From: Deferribacterales bacterium UBA4806
Lineage (GTDB): Bacteria; Chrysiogenota; Deferribacteres; Deferribacterales; UBA228
Assembly: GCA_002402635.1 (NCBI GenBank)
Contig: DHGE01000048.1
Coordinates: 1-64,000 of the forward strand
DNA: 64,000 bases
Direction: 5' to 3'
How positions within the stretch are numbered: position 1 is the stretch's first letter; each line of letters starts with the position of its first letter. The notes beneath the pieces were generated by a model. It saw only the letters and a program-made list of their open reading frames with translations. It was not told the DNA's origin and did not search any database. Positions 1-8,406 of the stretch are shown here, in pieces. A program made the translations under genes and the position numbers.

Positions 1-2
1 TA

Positions 3-152
3 GAGAGAATAGCAAACAGAAGATTAGAAACAATTGAGAATGCAGCTTTAAGAAAAACATTCAGATCTGACTTAAGAGCCTACAGAACTATTCAATTAAG
101 TAATTCATTAAGTATTGGCAGAAATAACAATTTAGTAAACTTGTTGGCTTAA
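3..152 (+). CDS. 3' end of an unrecognised protein (partial)
   Basis: An open frame enters from the left edge and ends at a TAA at 150-152, giving 49 C-terminal residues that finish in NNNLVNLLA. The peptide is rich in Arg and Leu (ANRRLETIENAALRKTFRSD) and looks helical. I do not recognise the family, and no catalytic or metal-binding motif is visible in the tail. It is convergent with cimA, with about 50 bases between the two stops. That gap holds an AT hairpin-like repeat but no convincing poly-T terminator. The frame is open without a start in the window, so it is probably the end of a longer gene. Confidence 0.5.
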   Translation, partial: ERIANRRLETIENAALRKTFRSDLRAYRTIQLSNSLSIGRNNNLVNLLA

Positions 153-202
153 TTTATAACATTTTTTTATTAACAGTATAATAAATTAATAATATTTGTT
201 AT

Positions 203-1798
203 TTAAAATTTAATTTTATAATTATCTTTATACAGTTTATATTCAATTGAATCCACAAGTGCCTGATAACTTGCCTCAATAATATTTCGTGCTACTCCAA
301 CTGTACCCCATATATCATTTTCATCTCTTGATTCTATTAATACTCTTGTCAAAGCCCTAGTACCTTCATTACTAGTCAAAATTCTCACTTTGTAATCTAC
401 CAGTTCCATATTTTTTAAATTGGGATAGAACTTTTCAAGAGCCTTTCTTAAAGCATTATCAAGGGCATTTACAGGACCATTCCCTACACCAGCAGTATGT
501 TCAATTTCTCCTCCAACCATTAACATTACTGTTGCTTCAGTCATAGGTGGTTCTACTGAACTTCTTTTTTCATCTAACACTCTGAAACTTAATAAATCAA
601 AAAATTTTCTGAAATCACCTGTTGCTTTTCTGATCAATAGTTCAAAGGATGCTTCTGCGCCTTCATATTGATATCCCTTATTCTCAAGATCTTTTAATTC
701 TTCTAACAATTTCTTAATTTTAATATCCATGCTTTCTATATCAATTCCAAAATCTTTAGCCTTGTATATTAAATTACTTTTACCAGATAAATCAGATAAT
801 AGCACTCTCTGAGTATTACCAACACATTCTGGATTTATATGTTCATATGTTGCAGAATCTTTTAATATAGCACTAACATGAATACCACCTTTATGTGCAA
901 AAGCTGATCTGCCCACATAGGGCTGATGGGTATTATGTTTTAAATTTCCAAGTTCATCTACAAAATATGAAAGTTCCCGTAACATTTTTAGTTTCTCTTC
1001 TTCAACACACTTAAATTTGTATTTCAGCTGTAGATTAGGAATAACTGAGCAGAGATTTGCATTACCACATCTTTCTCCATATCCATTAATGGTACCCTGC
1101 ACGTGAGTTACTCCATGTTTTACAGCAAAGCAGGAGCTTGCAACAGCTGTATCACTATCGTTATGACAGTGTATGCCTAATTGAACATTATTATTGATAT
1201 TTTGTTTTGTTTCTTCAATGATATCAATAATTTCATCTGGTAATACGCCACCGTTGGTGTCACAGAGAACAACGGTTTCTGCTCCAGCCTCTATTGCGGC
1301 ATTAATAGTTTTTAATGCATACGTTTTATTTCTCTTATATCCATCAAAATAATGTTCGGCATCATAAATAACACAATCAGCATATTTCTTTAAATATTTT
1401 ATTGTATCATGTATTATTTCTATATTTTCATCTAAAGTTATTTTTAATGCTTTAATGACGTGTAAATCCCATGATTTCCCAAAAATGGTAAATGTAGGTA
1501 CTTCAGTTTTAATAAGAGCCTGTATACTGTTATCTTGTTCACAAGGTTTACCAGATCTCCTAGTGCTTCCAAAGGCGGCCATTTTATCAAAAATAGAAGG
1601 ATGTTTTTTTATTTCCTTATAAAACTCTCCATCTCTTGGGTTTGACCCAGGCCATCCACCTTCTATATAGTCAATACCAAAATCTGCCAATTTATGAGCG
1701 ATCCTTACTTTATCCTGAACAGTAAAATTTACTTCTTCGGCCTGTGTTCCATCTCTTAAAGTTGTATCATAAATAACTATTTTATTATTAACAGACAT
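203..1798 (-). CDS. cimA: (R)-citramalate synthase
   Basis: It condenses pyruvate and acetyl-CoA to (R)-citramalate, the entry step of the threonine-independent isoleucine route. The DRE-TIM barrel signature DTTLRDGTQ lies at residues 11-19, the metal-binding HCHND at 210-214 and [12 protein letters not shown] at about 235-246. A LeuA-type regulatory dimer domain follows from about residue 395 to the end. The length of 531 residues matches the long CimA class rather than 2-isopropylmalate synthase (about 510) or homocitrate synthase (about 380). I start at the ATG at 1798, which follows a GAGGG; an in-frame TTG lies just upstream but is too close to that ribosome binding site. It is the last gene of the hom-apgM-ACT-cimA operon and overlaps the ACT gene by about 11 bases. 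The feedback ligand, usually isoleucine, is inferred. Confidence 0.93.
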   Translation of the reverse strand: MSVNNKIVIYDTTLRDGTQAEEVNFTVQDKVRIAHKLADFGIDYIEGGWPGSNPRDGEFYKEIKKHPSIFDKMAAFGSTRRSGKPCEQDNSIQALIKTEVPTFTIFGKSWDLHVIKALKITLDENIEIIHDTIKYLKKYADCVIYDAEHYFDGYKRNKTYALKTINAAIEAGAETVVLCDTNGGVLPDEIIDIIEETKQNINNNVQLGIHCHNDSDTAVASSCFAVKHGVTHVQGTINGYGERCGNANLCSVIPNLQLKYKFKCVEEEKLKMLRELSYFVDELGNLKHNTHQPYVGRSAFAHKGGIHVSAILKDSATYEHINPECVGNTQRVLLSDLSGKSNLIYKAKDFGIDIESMDIKIKKLLEELKDLENKGYQYEGAEASFELLIRKATGDFRKFFDLLSFRVLDEKRSSVEPPMTEATVMLMVGGEIEHTAGVGNGPVNALDNALRKALEKFYPNLKNMELVDYKVRILTSNEGTRALTRVLIESRDENDIWGTVGVARNIIEASYQALVDSIEYKLYKDNYKIKF

Positions 1799-2177
1799 CA
1801 AAACCCTCTTCTTTGAATATATTCTTGATTCTACTTATAATATTTTTATCATTGCACTTATTAATAATGAAACAAAGTGATGTTTCATTCGTAAACAAAT
1901 CAAGTATTTCAGTATAAATATTTATGCATTTTAATACTAATGGAATTACCTTAAAATTGCTCCTCACTCCAACCCCTTCTACTTTTATTGCAGAAACTTT
2001 TTTACCAGTATCATTATTATACTTAAGTAAATAAAGTCTTGTTAAATCTTTACTTTTTATTATTAAGCAATCATCCATATTGGGTTCCACAGATGCTAAA
2101 AGATCAATTAAATTATCTGACTCTAATAATGTTACATCTTCAATTAAATCAACTTTATTTATTAATACATTTTCCAT
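1788..2177 (-). CDS. ACT-domain remnant of aspartokinase
   Basis: This is a 129-residue protein. Its C-terminal half aligns by eye with the last ACT domain of Lys[18 protein letters not shown] here against the family's VSxVGVGMRSxxGV, then a region matching INIxMISTSEIxISxxI and the closing A-L-H-x-A-F-type helix. The first 60 residues fit, more loosely, the preceding ACT repeat. The amino-acid kinase domain (about 250 residues, with the KYGGTS motif) is absent. It has a strong AAGGAGA ribosome binding site inside the end of apgM, and the frame is intact, so it is probably translated. The place between apgM and cimA is where full lysC is often found in related operons. It could act as a free regulatory subunit or be a decaying leftover. 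No other identity seems likely. Confidence 0.6.
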   Translation of the reverse strand: MENVLINKVDLIEDVTLLESDNLIDLLASVEPNMDDCLIIKSKDLTRLYLLKYNNDTGKKVSAIKVEGVGVRSNFKVIPLVLKCINIYTEILDLFTNETSLCFIINKCNDKNIISRIKNIFKEEGFDVC

Positions 2178-3342
2178 ATTGAAAATTCTCCTTTATAAAA
2201 TAGTCTGCTATCTTATAACCATCTTTAAACACCTTATATGGTTTAGCAAATTCATTGTAACATATATTATTGTCTATATATACATCTGTCCCATACATTA
2301 TTGCAGGGACTGGCTCAGCTACATGTGTTTTTAAGTAAATAGGTGTTGGGTGATCAGGAGTAACAAGAACTCTATAATTCTTAAACTTTTTCATTCCTTC
2401 AATAATTATAGGCAGCACTCTACTGTTAATATTTTCTACAGCTTTTATTTTTTCTTCAATATTGCCCATGTGACCTGCTTCGTCTGGTGCTTCGATATGT
2501 AGATATATATAATCAAATTCTTCCAATGCATCAATTGCATATTGAGCTTTACCTTCAAAATTAGTATCAATAAAACCTGTTATTCCAGGAACATGAATTA
2601 GCTGTAAGCCTGCTGATATACCAATCCCTTTAATTAAATCAACTGCTGCAATAACTGCTCCTTTAAGCTTATATTTAGTCTTATAAGTAGGTAATTCTGG
2701 TTTTTTACCCTCACCCCAAAGCCAAATACCATTTGCTTTACCGTAGTTTTTTCCGATAAATATTTCCTGAGCTTTTTTCATAATATTTATCAGAAAAGGA
2801 GCATCCTTTCCTGTAGGTAAATATTTTTCAATATTTTGCGCCATAATATCATGGGGTGGTGTTGTTAAAATATCAAAATCTTTATTTCTGACAACCATCA
2901 AATTCCTGTAACCTAAACCTTTATAAAACTCTAAACCATCTTTTTTAAATATACTGTTAAGTTGGTCAATTATATTTTTTGCAAGGTCATCATCTATATG
3001 GTAAGCAGAGAAATCTTCTAATTTTTTGAAATCTTCGCTAAGAGTTACTATATTAAGTCGAAAAGTCGTATCCTTATGAGATAAATTAACACCTATACTT
3101 ATTGCCTCTAAGGGACTTCTACCAGTGTAATAAATTGTGGGGTCATAGCCAAATATCGATAGATTACATATATCACTTCCTGGATACATTCCAACAGGTG
3201 TAGTATGTATCTTTACGACATGACCATTTTCTGCCATATAGTCGAAATATTTTGTATTTGCATATTCAAGAATAGTTTTATTTCCTAACTCTTTTAATTT
3301 ATAGTCACACATGCCATCACAGAGTATTATTAAATATTTCAT
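2155..3342 (-). CDS. apgM: ApgM-type phosphoglycerate mutase / proposed homoserine kinase
   Basis: The 395-residue protein belongs to the archaeal-type cofactor-independent phosphoglycerate mutase family of the alkaline phosphatase superfamily. Metal and nucleophile motifs are visible: ILCDGMCD at 6-13, GSDICNLSIFGYDP near 55-68 with the likely phospho-Ser, DEAGHMGN near 280 and VTPDHPTP near 330. A subfamily of these proteins that clusters with threonine genes has been proposed to be homoserine kinase (ThrB3). The position directly after hom, with no thrB in sight, supports that role here, but true mutase activity cannot be excluded. The stop of hom lies next to its ATG, and its own 3' end overlaps the ACT gene by 23 bases. 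Confidence 0.85.
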   Translation of the reverse strand: MKYLIILCDGMCDYKLKELGNKTILEYANTKYFDYMAENGHVVKIHTTPVGMYPGSDICNLSIFGYDPTIYYTGRSPLEAISIGVNLSHKDTTFRLNIVTLSEDFKKLEDFSAYHIDDDLAKNIIDQLNSIFKKDGLEFYKGLGYRNLMVVRNKDFDILTTPPHDIMAQNIEKYLPTGKDAPFLINIMKKAQEIFIGKNYGKANGIWLWGEGKKPELPTYKTKYKLKGAVIAAVDLIKGIGISAGLQLIHVPGITGFIDTNFEGKAQYAIDALEEFDYIYLHIEAPDEAGHMGNIEEKIKAVENINSRVLPIIIEGMKKFKNYRVLVTPDHPTPIYLKTHVAEPVPAIMYGTDVYIDNNICYNEFAKPYKVFKDGYKIADYFIKENFQYGKCINK

Positions 3343-4661
3343 TATTTTTCAACTCTCACTACAACGGCTTTTTTGTGAACAATATCTAATGAATTTATTT
3401 CTTCAACTGCCATTTTTATATTTAATGCTTTCGTCACATGAGTTAAAAAAACCAAGGGTATTAAACTGCTTTCTTTTACAACCTCTGGTTGAATTGCTGC
3501 ACTGATACTAATATTATTTTTACCCAAAACCCCTGCAATAGTTGCTAGCACACCTGGTTTATCAATTACAATAAAACGCAAATAGAATGGTGACACAATC
3601 TCCAAATGATCTACAATGTTTGCTTCATTATTATAATCACCAAAGTATCCTAAAGGTGGTGTTCTCATCTTATTACAATGTTTTAAATCTCTCATTGCCG
3701 ATACAACATCAGAACATAATGCACTTCCAATTGCCTTACCCCCTGCTCCCCTACCATAGTGGATAGTATTACCTACCATATCAGATTTTATATATATAGC
3801 ATTAAATTCATCCCTTACTTTAGCTAACATATATTTTTTAGGTAACATTGTTGGCTCAACTCTTATATCTAATTTGCCGTCTATATTTTTTGCAATTGAT
3901 AGTAATTTAATTTTGCATCCCAACTGTTCAGCAAAATCAATATCTAGTTTATCAATGTCCTTAATCCCTCTAATATAAATTTTTTCAAAAGGAATAATCT
4001 TTTTAAAAGCAATCATAGAAAGAATTGCTATTTTATAAGCAGAATCTAAACCATTAATATCTATATTAGGATCATACTCAGAATAGCCTAAACTTTTTAC
4101 TTCCTCTATTAAATTGTTTAAATCATTTTCATCATTTTCAAGTTTGGTTAAAATATAGTTAGATGTACCACTCAATATAGCATATATTTCTTTTATGTTA
4201 TTGCCTATCAAGTCCTCCTTGACAACATCAATTATTGGGATGCCTCCACCAACACAAGATTCAAATCCTATGTTTATTCCATATTCGAAAGCTTTTGAAA
4301 ATATATCTTTTCCATATTTTGATAATAGTGCTTTGTTAGAAATTATAGGAGTTTTATTAGATTCTATTATTTTTATAATTAAATCTTTAGATAATTTCAC
4401 ATTGTCTAATGTTTCTACAATAATTTTTATATCTTTATCATTAACAATATTAAAAGGATCATTACTAACAACTATATTATTATTATTATATAATGAAGAT
4501 AAAGAGTTTATATTACATTCAAGGTCATTGATAAATATTTTTTTTATTAATATTTCGTAACCCGTTTTGTTTTTTATAACATTCTCATTATCTTTTAATA
4601 TTGATAGTAAGCCTTCAGTATTGCTATTGTACCCCAATATGCCTATATATATTTTTTCCAT
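3342..4661 (-). CDS. hom: Homoserine dehydrogenase, with altered nucleotide-binding loop
   Basis: It should reduce aspartate semialdehyde to homoserine. The 439-residue layout is that of the monofunctional enzyme: an N-terminal Rossmann region, a catalytic domain with GGGIPIIDVVKED, LSGTSNYILTKL and the SEYDPNIDINGLDSAYK block holding the catalytic Asp and Lys, and a C-terminal ACT domain (RFIVIDKPGVLATIAGVLG). The glycine loop is odd: residues 8-15 read GILGYNSN and T follows, whereas the family has GxGxVG. The ELIGG motif is also changed to ETLDN. The SNKALLSK lysine motif remains. It is the first gene of its operon, with a promoter ending only 12 bases before the ATG and no clear ribosome binding site. 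Confidence 0.9.
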   Translation of the reverse strand: MEKIYIGILGYNSNTEGLLSILKDNENVIKNKTGYEILIKKIFINDLECNINSLSSLYNNNNIVVSNDPFNIVNDKDIKIIVETLDNVKLSKDLIIKIIESNKTPIISNKALLSKYGKDIFSKAFEYGINIGFESCVGGGIPIIDVVKEDLIGNNIKEIYAILSGTSNYILTKLENDENDLNNLIEEVKSLGYSEYDPNIDINGLDSAYKIAILSMIAFKKIIPFEKIYIRGIKDIDKLDIDFAEQLGCKIKLLSIAKNIDGKLDIRVEPTMLPKKYMLAKVRDEFNAIYIKSDMVGNTIHYGRGAGGKAIGSALCSDVVSAMRDLKHCNKMRTPPLGYFGDYNNEANIVDHLEIVSPFYLRFIVIDKPGVLATIAGVLGKNNISISAAIQPEVVKESSLIPLVFLTHVTKALNIKMAVEEINSLDIVHKKAVVVRVEK

Positions 4662-4673
4662 TTTATAAACAAA

Positions 4674-4702
4674 ATATTAAGGTATTTTATCATTACTATC
4701 AA
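4674..4702 (-). promoter_or_regulatory. Promoter of the hom operon
   Basis: On the minus strand a TTGATA (-35, 4697-4702) is followed after 17 bases by TAATAT (-10, 4674-4679). Both hexamers are close to the sigma-70 consensus. The predicted start lies about 6 bases before the hom ATG, so the mRNA may be nearly leaderless. This fits the lack of a purine-rich ribosome binding site. Confidence 0.5.
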
Positions 4703-4776
4703 GTAAATTCTATTATTATGGCTAAATAATATTAATACTCTTAAATTGACTTTAACTAGATGTATAAGGTAAAGTT

Positions 4777-4785
4777 TGTTATAAT
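4777..4785 (+). promoter_or_regulatory. Extended -10 promoter for the SIS-domain gene
   Basis: TGTTATAAT is an extended -10 element with a perfect TATAAT at 4780-4785, ending 20 bases before the ATG at 4806. A TTGACT at 4746-4751 is too far away to pair with it at normal spacing. This is the divergent partner of the hom promoter in a 144-base intergenic region. Confidence 0.4.
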
Positions 4786-4805
4786 AAAAGCATTTAGAGA
4801 TTTAA

Positions 4806-6941
4806 ATGAATTATTTAATATCATTATCTTATATTTTATTTCTCTCAATCATAAATACATTCCTAAATATAAACATAGTATATGCAAAGGAAAAAACAAA
4901 TATACTAGATATTCTCTATATAATACCTTCCCAAGAATCAACTGATTATGTCAACAACAAGTCACAATTTCAGCTCCATAGTTTAATTACTGAACAGAGA
5001 CATCCTAAGACATCGAATTTTAGCGATATAATACAAAAGAACACCCTTTCAGGTTTACAAATGTTAAATAGTGTGGACGATGATGTTAAAAATAAACTGA
5101 TGGAATTAAGTAAAAATACCTTTATCTATGAAAAGATGTCTTCAACAATTGCAAATACTATATTAGAAGGTAAAAAAGTTTTTATTTATGGTTGTGGAGC
5201 AACTGGAAGACTTGCTAAACAGATGGAAAGCACATTCTGGAGACCATACTGGCAAAATATTAAAAATAATAAAAATATATGGAATAGAATAATTAAATAT
5301 CTACCAAATATAGAAGAAAGACTGATTGGTGAAATGACTGGTGCTGATAGAGCATTAATAAGTTCCTTAGAAGGTTTTGAAGATTTACAACTAATTGGAA
5401 GTCTTCAAGTTGATGACAGAGGAATAAAAAAAGGTGATGTTGTAATCGCTGTAACTGAAGGTGGAGAAACTTCATCGGTTATTGGGGCTATTTTAAAAGC
5501 TCATAATCAGTGGAAGGAATTGGGATCATATTCTTCTCTTGATAGCTCTAAATATTTATACTTTGTTTATAATAACCCCGATGAATTATTATTACCTTTT
5601 GATAGAAGCAGAGGGGTTTTGAAAGAAGATGGAATCACAAAGATTAATTTAACAACAGGTCCACAAGCAATAGCAGGTTCCACTCGTATGCAGGCAACAA
5701 CTATAGAAACATATGTTATCGGAACAATATTAGAATCTGCAATATATAAATTGCTATCAAATTATCTTAATACATATGAATTAAGAAAAGTTGGTTTTAC
5801 TGAACCTATTAATTTTAATAAACGTTTTTTAGAATTTGGCGATATTTTAGAAAGTGTTAAAGATACTCTACCTGAGCTCAGTGAATTAACTGATATTGAA
5901 GCAGAAACCTATAAAAATAACAACTTTTCTACATATTTTGCTGGTAAAGGTATAATAACAGTTTTTACAGATAGCACTGAACGAAGCCCCACCTTCAGGC
6001 TAGTACCACTTGATACTATACATGAAAAAAATAGAAAAAGCTGGATTCAAGTCTGGACAGAATCTGATAACCAACCTGATGGCTGGCTATATATGTTAAA
6101 AAGGCCTTTTAGAGGACTTTTTGAGGAAAAGTACAGAAAACCATTTGAAACAGAGATTGATGATGCCTACTTGAAAAACTCTGCTCTTAATAGTTTAAAG
6201 AATGCTGGTAACGACCAACAAAATCTTTATGATTTTTCATTCTCTAATTTTAATATGACAAAGAGAAACTTTAAACAGGGAGATTTTGGCTTAGCCATTA
6301 GTTTGTCTCCAGAAGAAGAAACACTATTAGCCAATAAATCATATTTTAGACGTTTTTTTGGACTTGTAGAAAATAATTCCGCAAATGCTGGAATAATAAT
6401 GATTAATTATAAGAATGATAATTATATAAAAAATCTAAAGAATAATTTAGATAAATTATTCTCAAAAGATAAGCAATTTGTGCTCATTTCTGTTCTTATT
6501 GACAATAAAAATGATCCGCTACTTGTAAAGCAAAATATAGCTGCTAAGTTGCTACTTAATACCCATTCTACAGCAGTTATGGGTATACTTGGAAAAGTTG
6601 TTGGGAACACAATGACAAATGTAAGCCCTAGTAATTTAAAACTTATTGGCAGAGCCACTTATCTTATATTAACTCACGTAAACGATATGCTTACAAATCC
6701 AGATTTTGTAAAAAAATATGGTACTAGAAAATATATCAATTATATGGAAGCTAATGCAGTATTATATGATTCTATAAAGTATTTAAAAGGTATTGATTCA
6801 AAAAGTGATCAACCACCTGAAGTAGCGTTGTCAATAATTCGTATACTAGAGTCTTTAAAATTTATGAAATATATATCAAATGATGATGCTTTAAAGATAG
6901 TTACTGATGTAGGACTTGCAAATTATCTTTCAAGCCTCTAA
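4806..6941 (+). CDS. Double SIS-domain MurQ / glucokinase-regulator-like protein
   Basis: The 711-residue protein resembles N-acetylmuramic acid 6-phosphate etherase and the eukaryotic glucokinase regulatory protein, but is more than twice MurQ length (about 300). MurQ-like motifs occur in order: TEQRHP at 62-67, GCGATGRL at 129-136, a Glu in QMEST (141), SLEGFED (Glu189), EGGETS at 218-223 and TGPQAIAGSTRMQ at 284-296. The MurQ C-terminal signature STAVMGILGKVVGN lies only at 588-601, after an inserted second SIS-like half. The two Glu residues match the etherase acid/base pair by eye. Residues 1-27 are hydrophobic and end IVYA before KEK, like a signal peptide, although the n-region has no Lys or Arg. 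There is an in-frame stop just before the ATG, so a longer start is impossible. It is convergent with namZ, pointing to MurNAc metabolism. Etherase or sugar-phosphate-sensing activity is inferred. Confidence 0.7.
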   Translation: MNYLISLSYILFLSIINTFLNINIVYAKEKTNILDILYIIPSQESTDYVNNKSQFQLHSLITEQRHPKTSNFSDIIQKNTLSGLQMLNSVDDDVKNKLMELSKNTFIYEKMSSTIANTILEGKKVFIYGCGATGRLAKQMESTFWRPYWQNIKNNKNIWNRIIKYLPNIEERLIGEMTGADRALISSLEGFEDLQLIGSLQVDDRGIKKGDVVIAVTEGGETSSVIGAILKAHNQWKELGSYSSLDSSKYLYFVYNNPDELLLPFDRSRGVLKEDGITKINLTTGPQAIAGSTRMQATTIETYVIGTILESAIYKLLSNYLNTYELRKVGFTEPINFNKRFLEFGDILESVKDTLPELSELTDIEAETYKNNNFSTYFAGKGIITVFTDSTERSPTFRLVPLDTIHEKNRKSWIQVWTESDNQPDGWLYMLKRPFRGLFEEKYRKPFETEIDDAYLKNSALNSLKNAGNDQQNLYDFSFSNFNMTKRNFKQGDFGLAISLSPEEETLLANKSYFRRFFGLVENNSANAGIIMINYKNDNYIKNLKNNLDKLFSKDKQFVLISVLIDNKNDPLLVKQNIAAKLLLNTHSTAVMGILGKVVGNTMTNVSPSNLKLIGRATYLILTHVNDMLTNPDFVKKYGTRKYINYMEANAVLYDSIKYLKGIDSKSDQPPEVALSIIRILESLKFMKYISNDDALKIVTDVGLANYLSSL

Positions 6942-6950
6942 AATCTAAAT

Positions 6951-8237
6951 TCATTTATAAATCATATAACCTTTGCTATTTTCAATAAATTTATTAAGAT
7001 CAGCTGAATAACTACTTACTATATTATTGACTGGCTTGTTATCAATTATGTTTTGTCTTAGCCAACTGTTTCCAACGAGTTTATCAAAATAATCATTATT
7101 AAAAGTGAGCTTGCCGGGATAAAGTTTTTCAATCATTTCTAAAATATGTAGTGTCGTTTCAAATGGTTTATATAAGTTTCTGTCTAAAACGTGAAGCTGG
7201 GCCCCACCACATAACTTATTTGCATATTTTGAAAATGTAGGAGTAAACCAGTTTTCTCTGAATTTCACACCAGGTAGATTTAAAGCATTTAATTTTTTTG
7301 CTAAAACATATCCATCAATCCAGGGCGCTCCAAAAAATTCAAAGGGTTTCGTTGTTCCTCTACCTTCAGAAATATTCGTGCCCTCCAGTAAAACTTGTCC
7401 TGGATATACAATCGCTGTATCTAATGAGGGCATGTTTGGTGATGGTATAACCCACGGTAAGCCTGTAGAATCAAACCACATATCTCTTTTCCAGCCTTTC
7501 ATTGGTATAACAGTAAGTTTTACTTTACTGCTGAGAAATTTTTCGTTAAAAAGCCATGCCAATTCACCAATAGTCATGCCATGCCTCATTGGTATTGGAT
7601 ATAGCCCTATAAAGGAACTGTGGCCGGGGTATTCAAGTATGGGGCCTTCCATTGAACCACTAACAGGATTTGGTCTATCTAAAACAATAAAGCCTATACC
7701 ATTTTTAGCTGCAGATCTCATAACATATGCCATAGTTGCTATATAAGTGTAAACTCTTGTACCGACATCCTGAATATCAATTAATATTATGTCAATTCCT
7801 TTTAGCATGTCATTTATGGGAGTTTTGCCTTTTTCTATAGTATCAAAAGAAGTCATATATTCATCTATATTTTCTATAGCATTTTCTGGCTGAATGAGAT
7901 TCTGCCCATAAAGGCTATAGACAGGTATATTATATTTATCGTCAATATAGTATGATACATATTCTCCTGCTTGAGCATTGCCTCTAACTCCATGTTCTGG
8001 TCCGTAAAGGGCTACTAAATTAACTTTTTTACTTATGAGTAAATCTATTGTACTATCTAAATCTTTATTTCTTCCTGTTGGATTAGTTATTAATCCAACT
8101 CTTTTACCTTCAACTAAGTAAAGATACTTATCTAAAAATACATCAACACCCAATATGACTTTACAAAAACCATTGACAATAAAAAAATTAAAAACAAATA
8201 CAAAAAATATTACTTTCAATTTTGTTGCATACTGCAT
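6951..8237 (-). CDS. namZ: Exo-beta-N-acetylmuramidase NamZ family (DUF1343)
   Basis: Proteins of this family release terminal MurNAc from peptidoglycan fragments. The 428-residue sequence has an N-terminal hydrophobic signal segment (residues 7-24), then a motif GLITNPTG, the family hallmark YGPEHGVRGNAQAGE near residues 95-110, DIQDVGTRVYTY and LDRPNPVSG near 190-200, and EGRGTTKPFEFFGAPW near 300. The C at 25 is not in a good lipobox, so a cleaved or anchored periplasmic form is more likely than a lipoprotein. AAAGGAG lies 7 bases before the ATG. The gene is downstream of a tRNA-Thr on the same strand and may share its transcript. The convergent MurQ-like neighbour suggests a cell-wall recycling pair. 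Confidence 0.88.
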   Translation of the reverse strand: MQYATKLKVIFFVFVFNFFIVNGFCKVILGVDVFLDKYLYLVEGKRVGLITNPTGRNKDLDSTIDLLISKKVNLVALYGPEHGVRGNAQAGEYVSYYIDDKYNIPVYSLYGQNLIQPENAIENIDEYMTSFDTIEKGKTPINDMLKGIDIILIDIQDVGTRVYTYIATMAYVMRSAAKNGIGFIVLDRPNPVSGSMEGPILEYPGHSSFIGLYPIPMRHGMTIGELAWLFNEKFLSSKVKLTVIPMKGWKRDMWFDSTGLPWVIPSPNMPSLDTAIVYPGQVLLEGTNISEGRGTTKPFEFFGAPWIDGYVLAKKLNALNLPGVKFRENWFTPTFSKYANKLCGGAQLHVLDRNLYKPFETTLHILEMIEKLYPGKLTFNNDYFDKLVGNSWLRQNIIDNKPVNNIVSSYSADLNKFIENSKGYMIYK

Positions 8238-8264
8238 TCAATGCTCCTTTATTAAACTATTCAA

Positions 8265-8338
8265 AGCTGGCAGGGGGACTTGAACCCCCGACCTGCTGAT
8301 TACAAATCAGCTGCTCTAGCCAACTGAGCTACGCCAGC
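8265..8338 (-). tRNA. tRNA-Thr (UGU)
   Basis: The minus strand folds as a full cloverleaf. The acceptor arm is GCTGGCG with TGCCAGC (one G-U pair), followed by a D-arm with AGTTGG. The anticodon stem is GCTGA/TCAGC with loop TTTGTAA, giving anticodon TGT, and the T-arm is GGGGGTTCAAGTCCCCC. The length is 74 bases with discriminator T, and CCA is not encoded. It sits between the molybdopterin oxidoreductase and namZ. Confidence 0.95.
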
Positions 8339-8406
8339 AAATATAGACAATTCTTTCTATCTTTTAAAAATAACTGTAAAAATTTTAAGAAAAAATAAAT
8401 AAGCGG

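Noticed and set aside
152..203. Possible bidirectional terminator between the left partial gene and cimA
   Set aside because: A 7-bp AT stem (TTTATTA/TAATAAA) exists, but no T-tract follows it on either strand, so the form is not that of an intrinsic terminator.
4746..4751. TTGACT as the -35 of the SIS-domain gene promoter
   Set aside because: Spacing to the clear TATAAT is 28 bases; the extended -10 element alone is a better explanation.
8339..8406. Dedicated promoter or terminator between the molybdopterin oxidoreductase and tRNA-Thr
   Set aside because: Only imperfect AT-rich pairings are visible and no -35/-10 pair with good spacing; the tRNA may be processed from a longer transcript.
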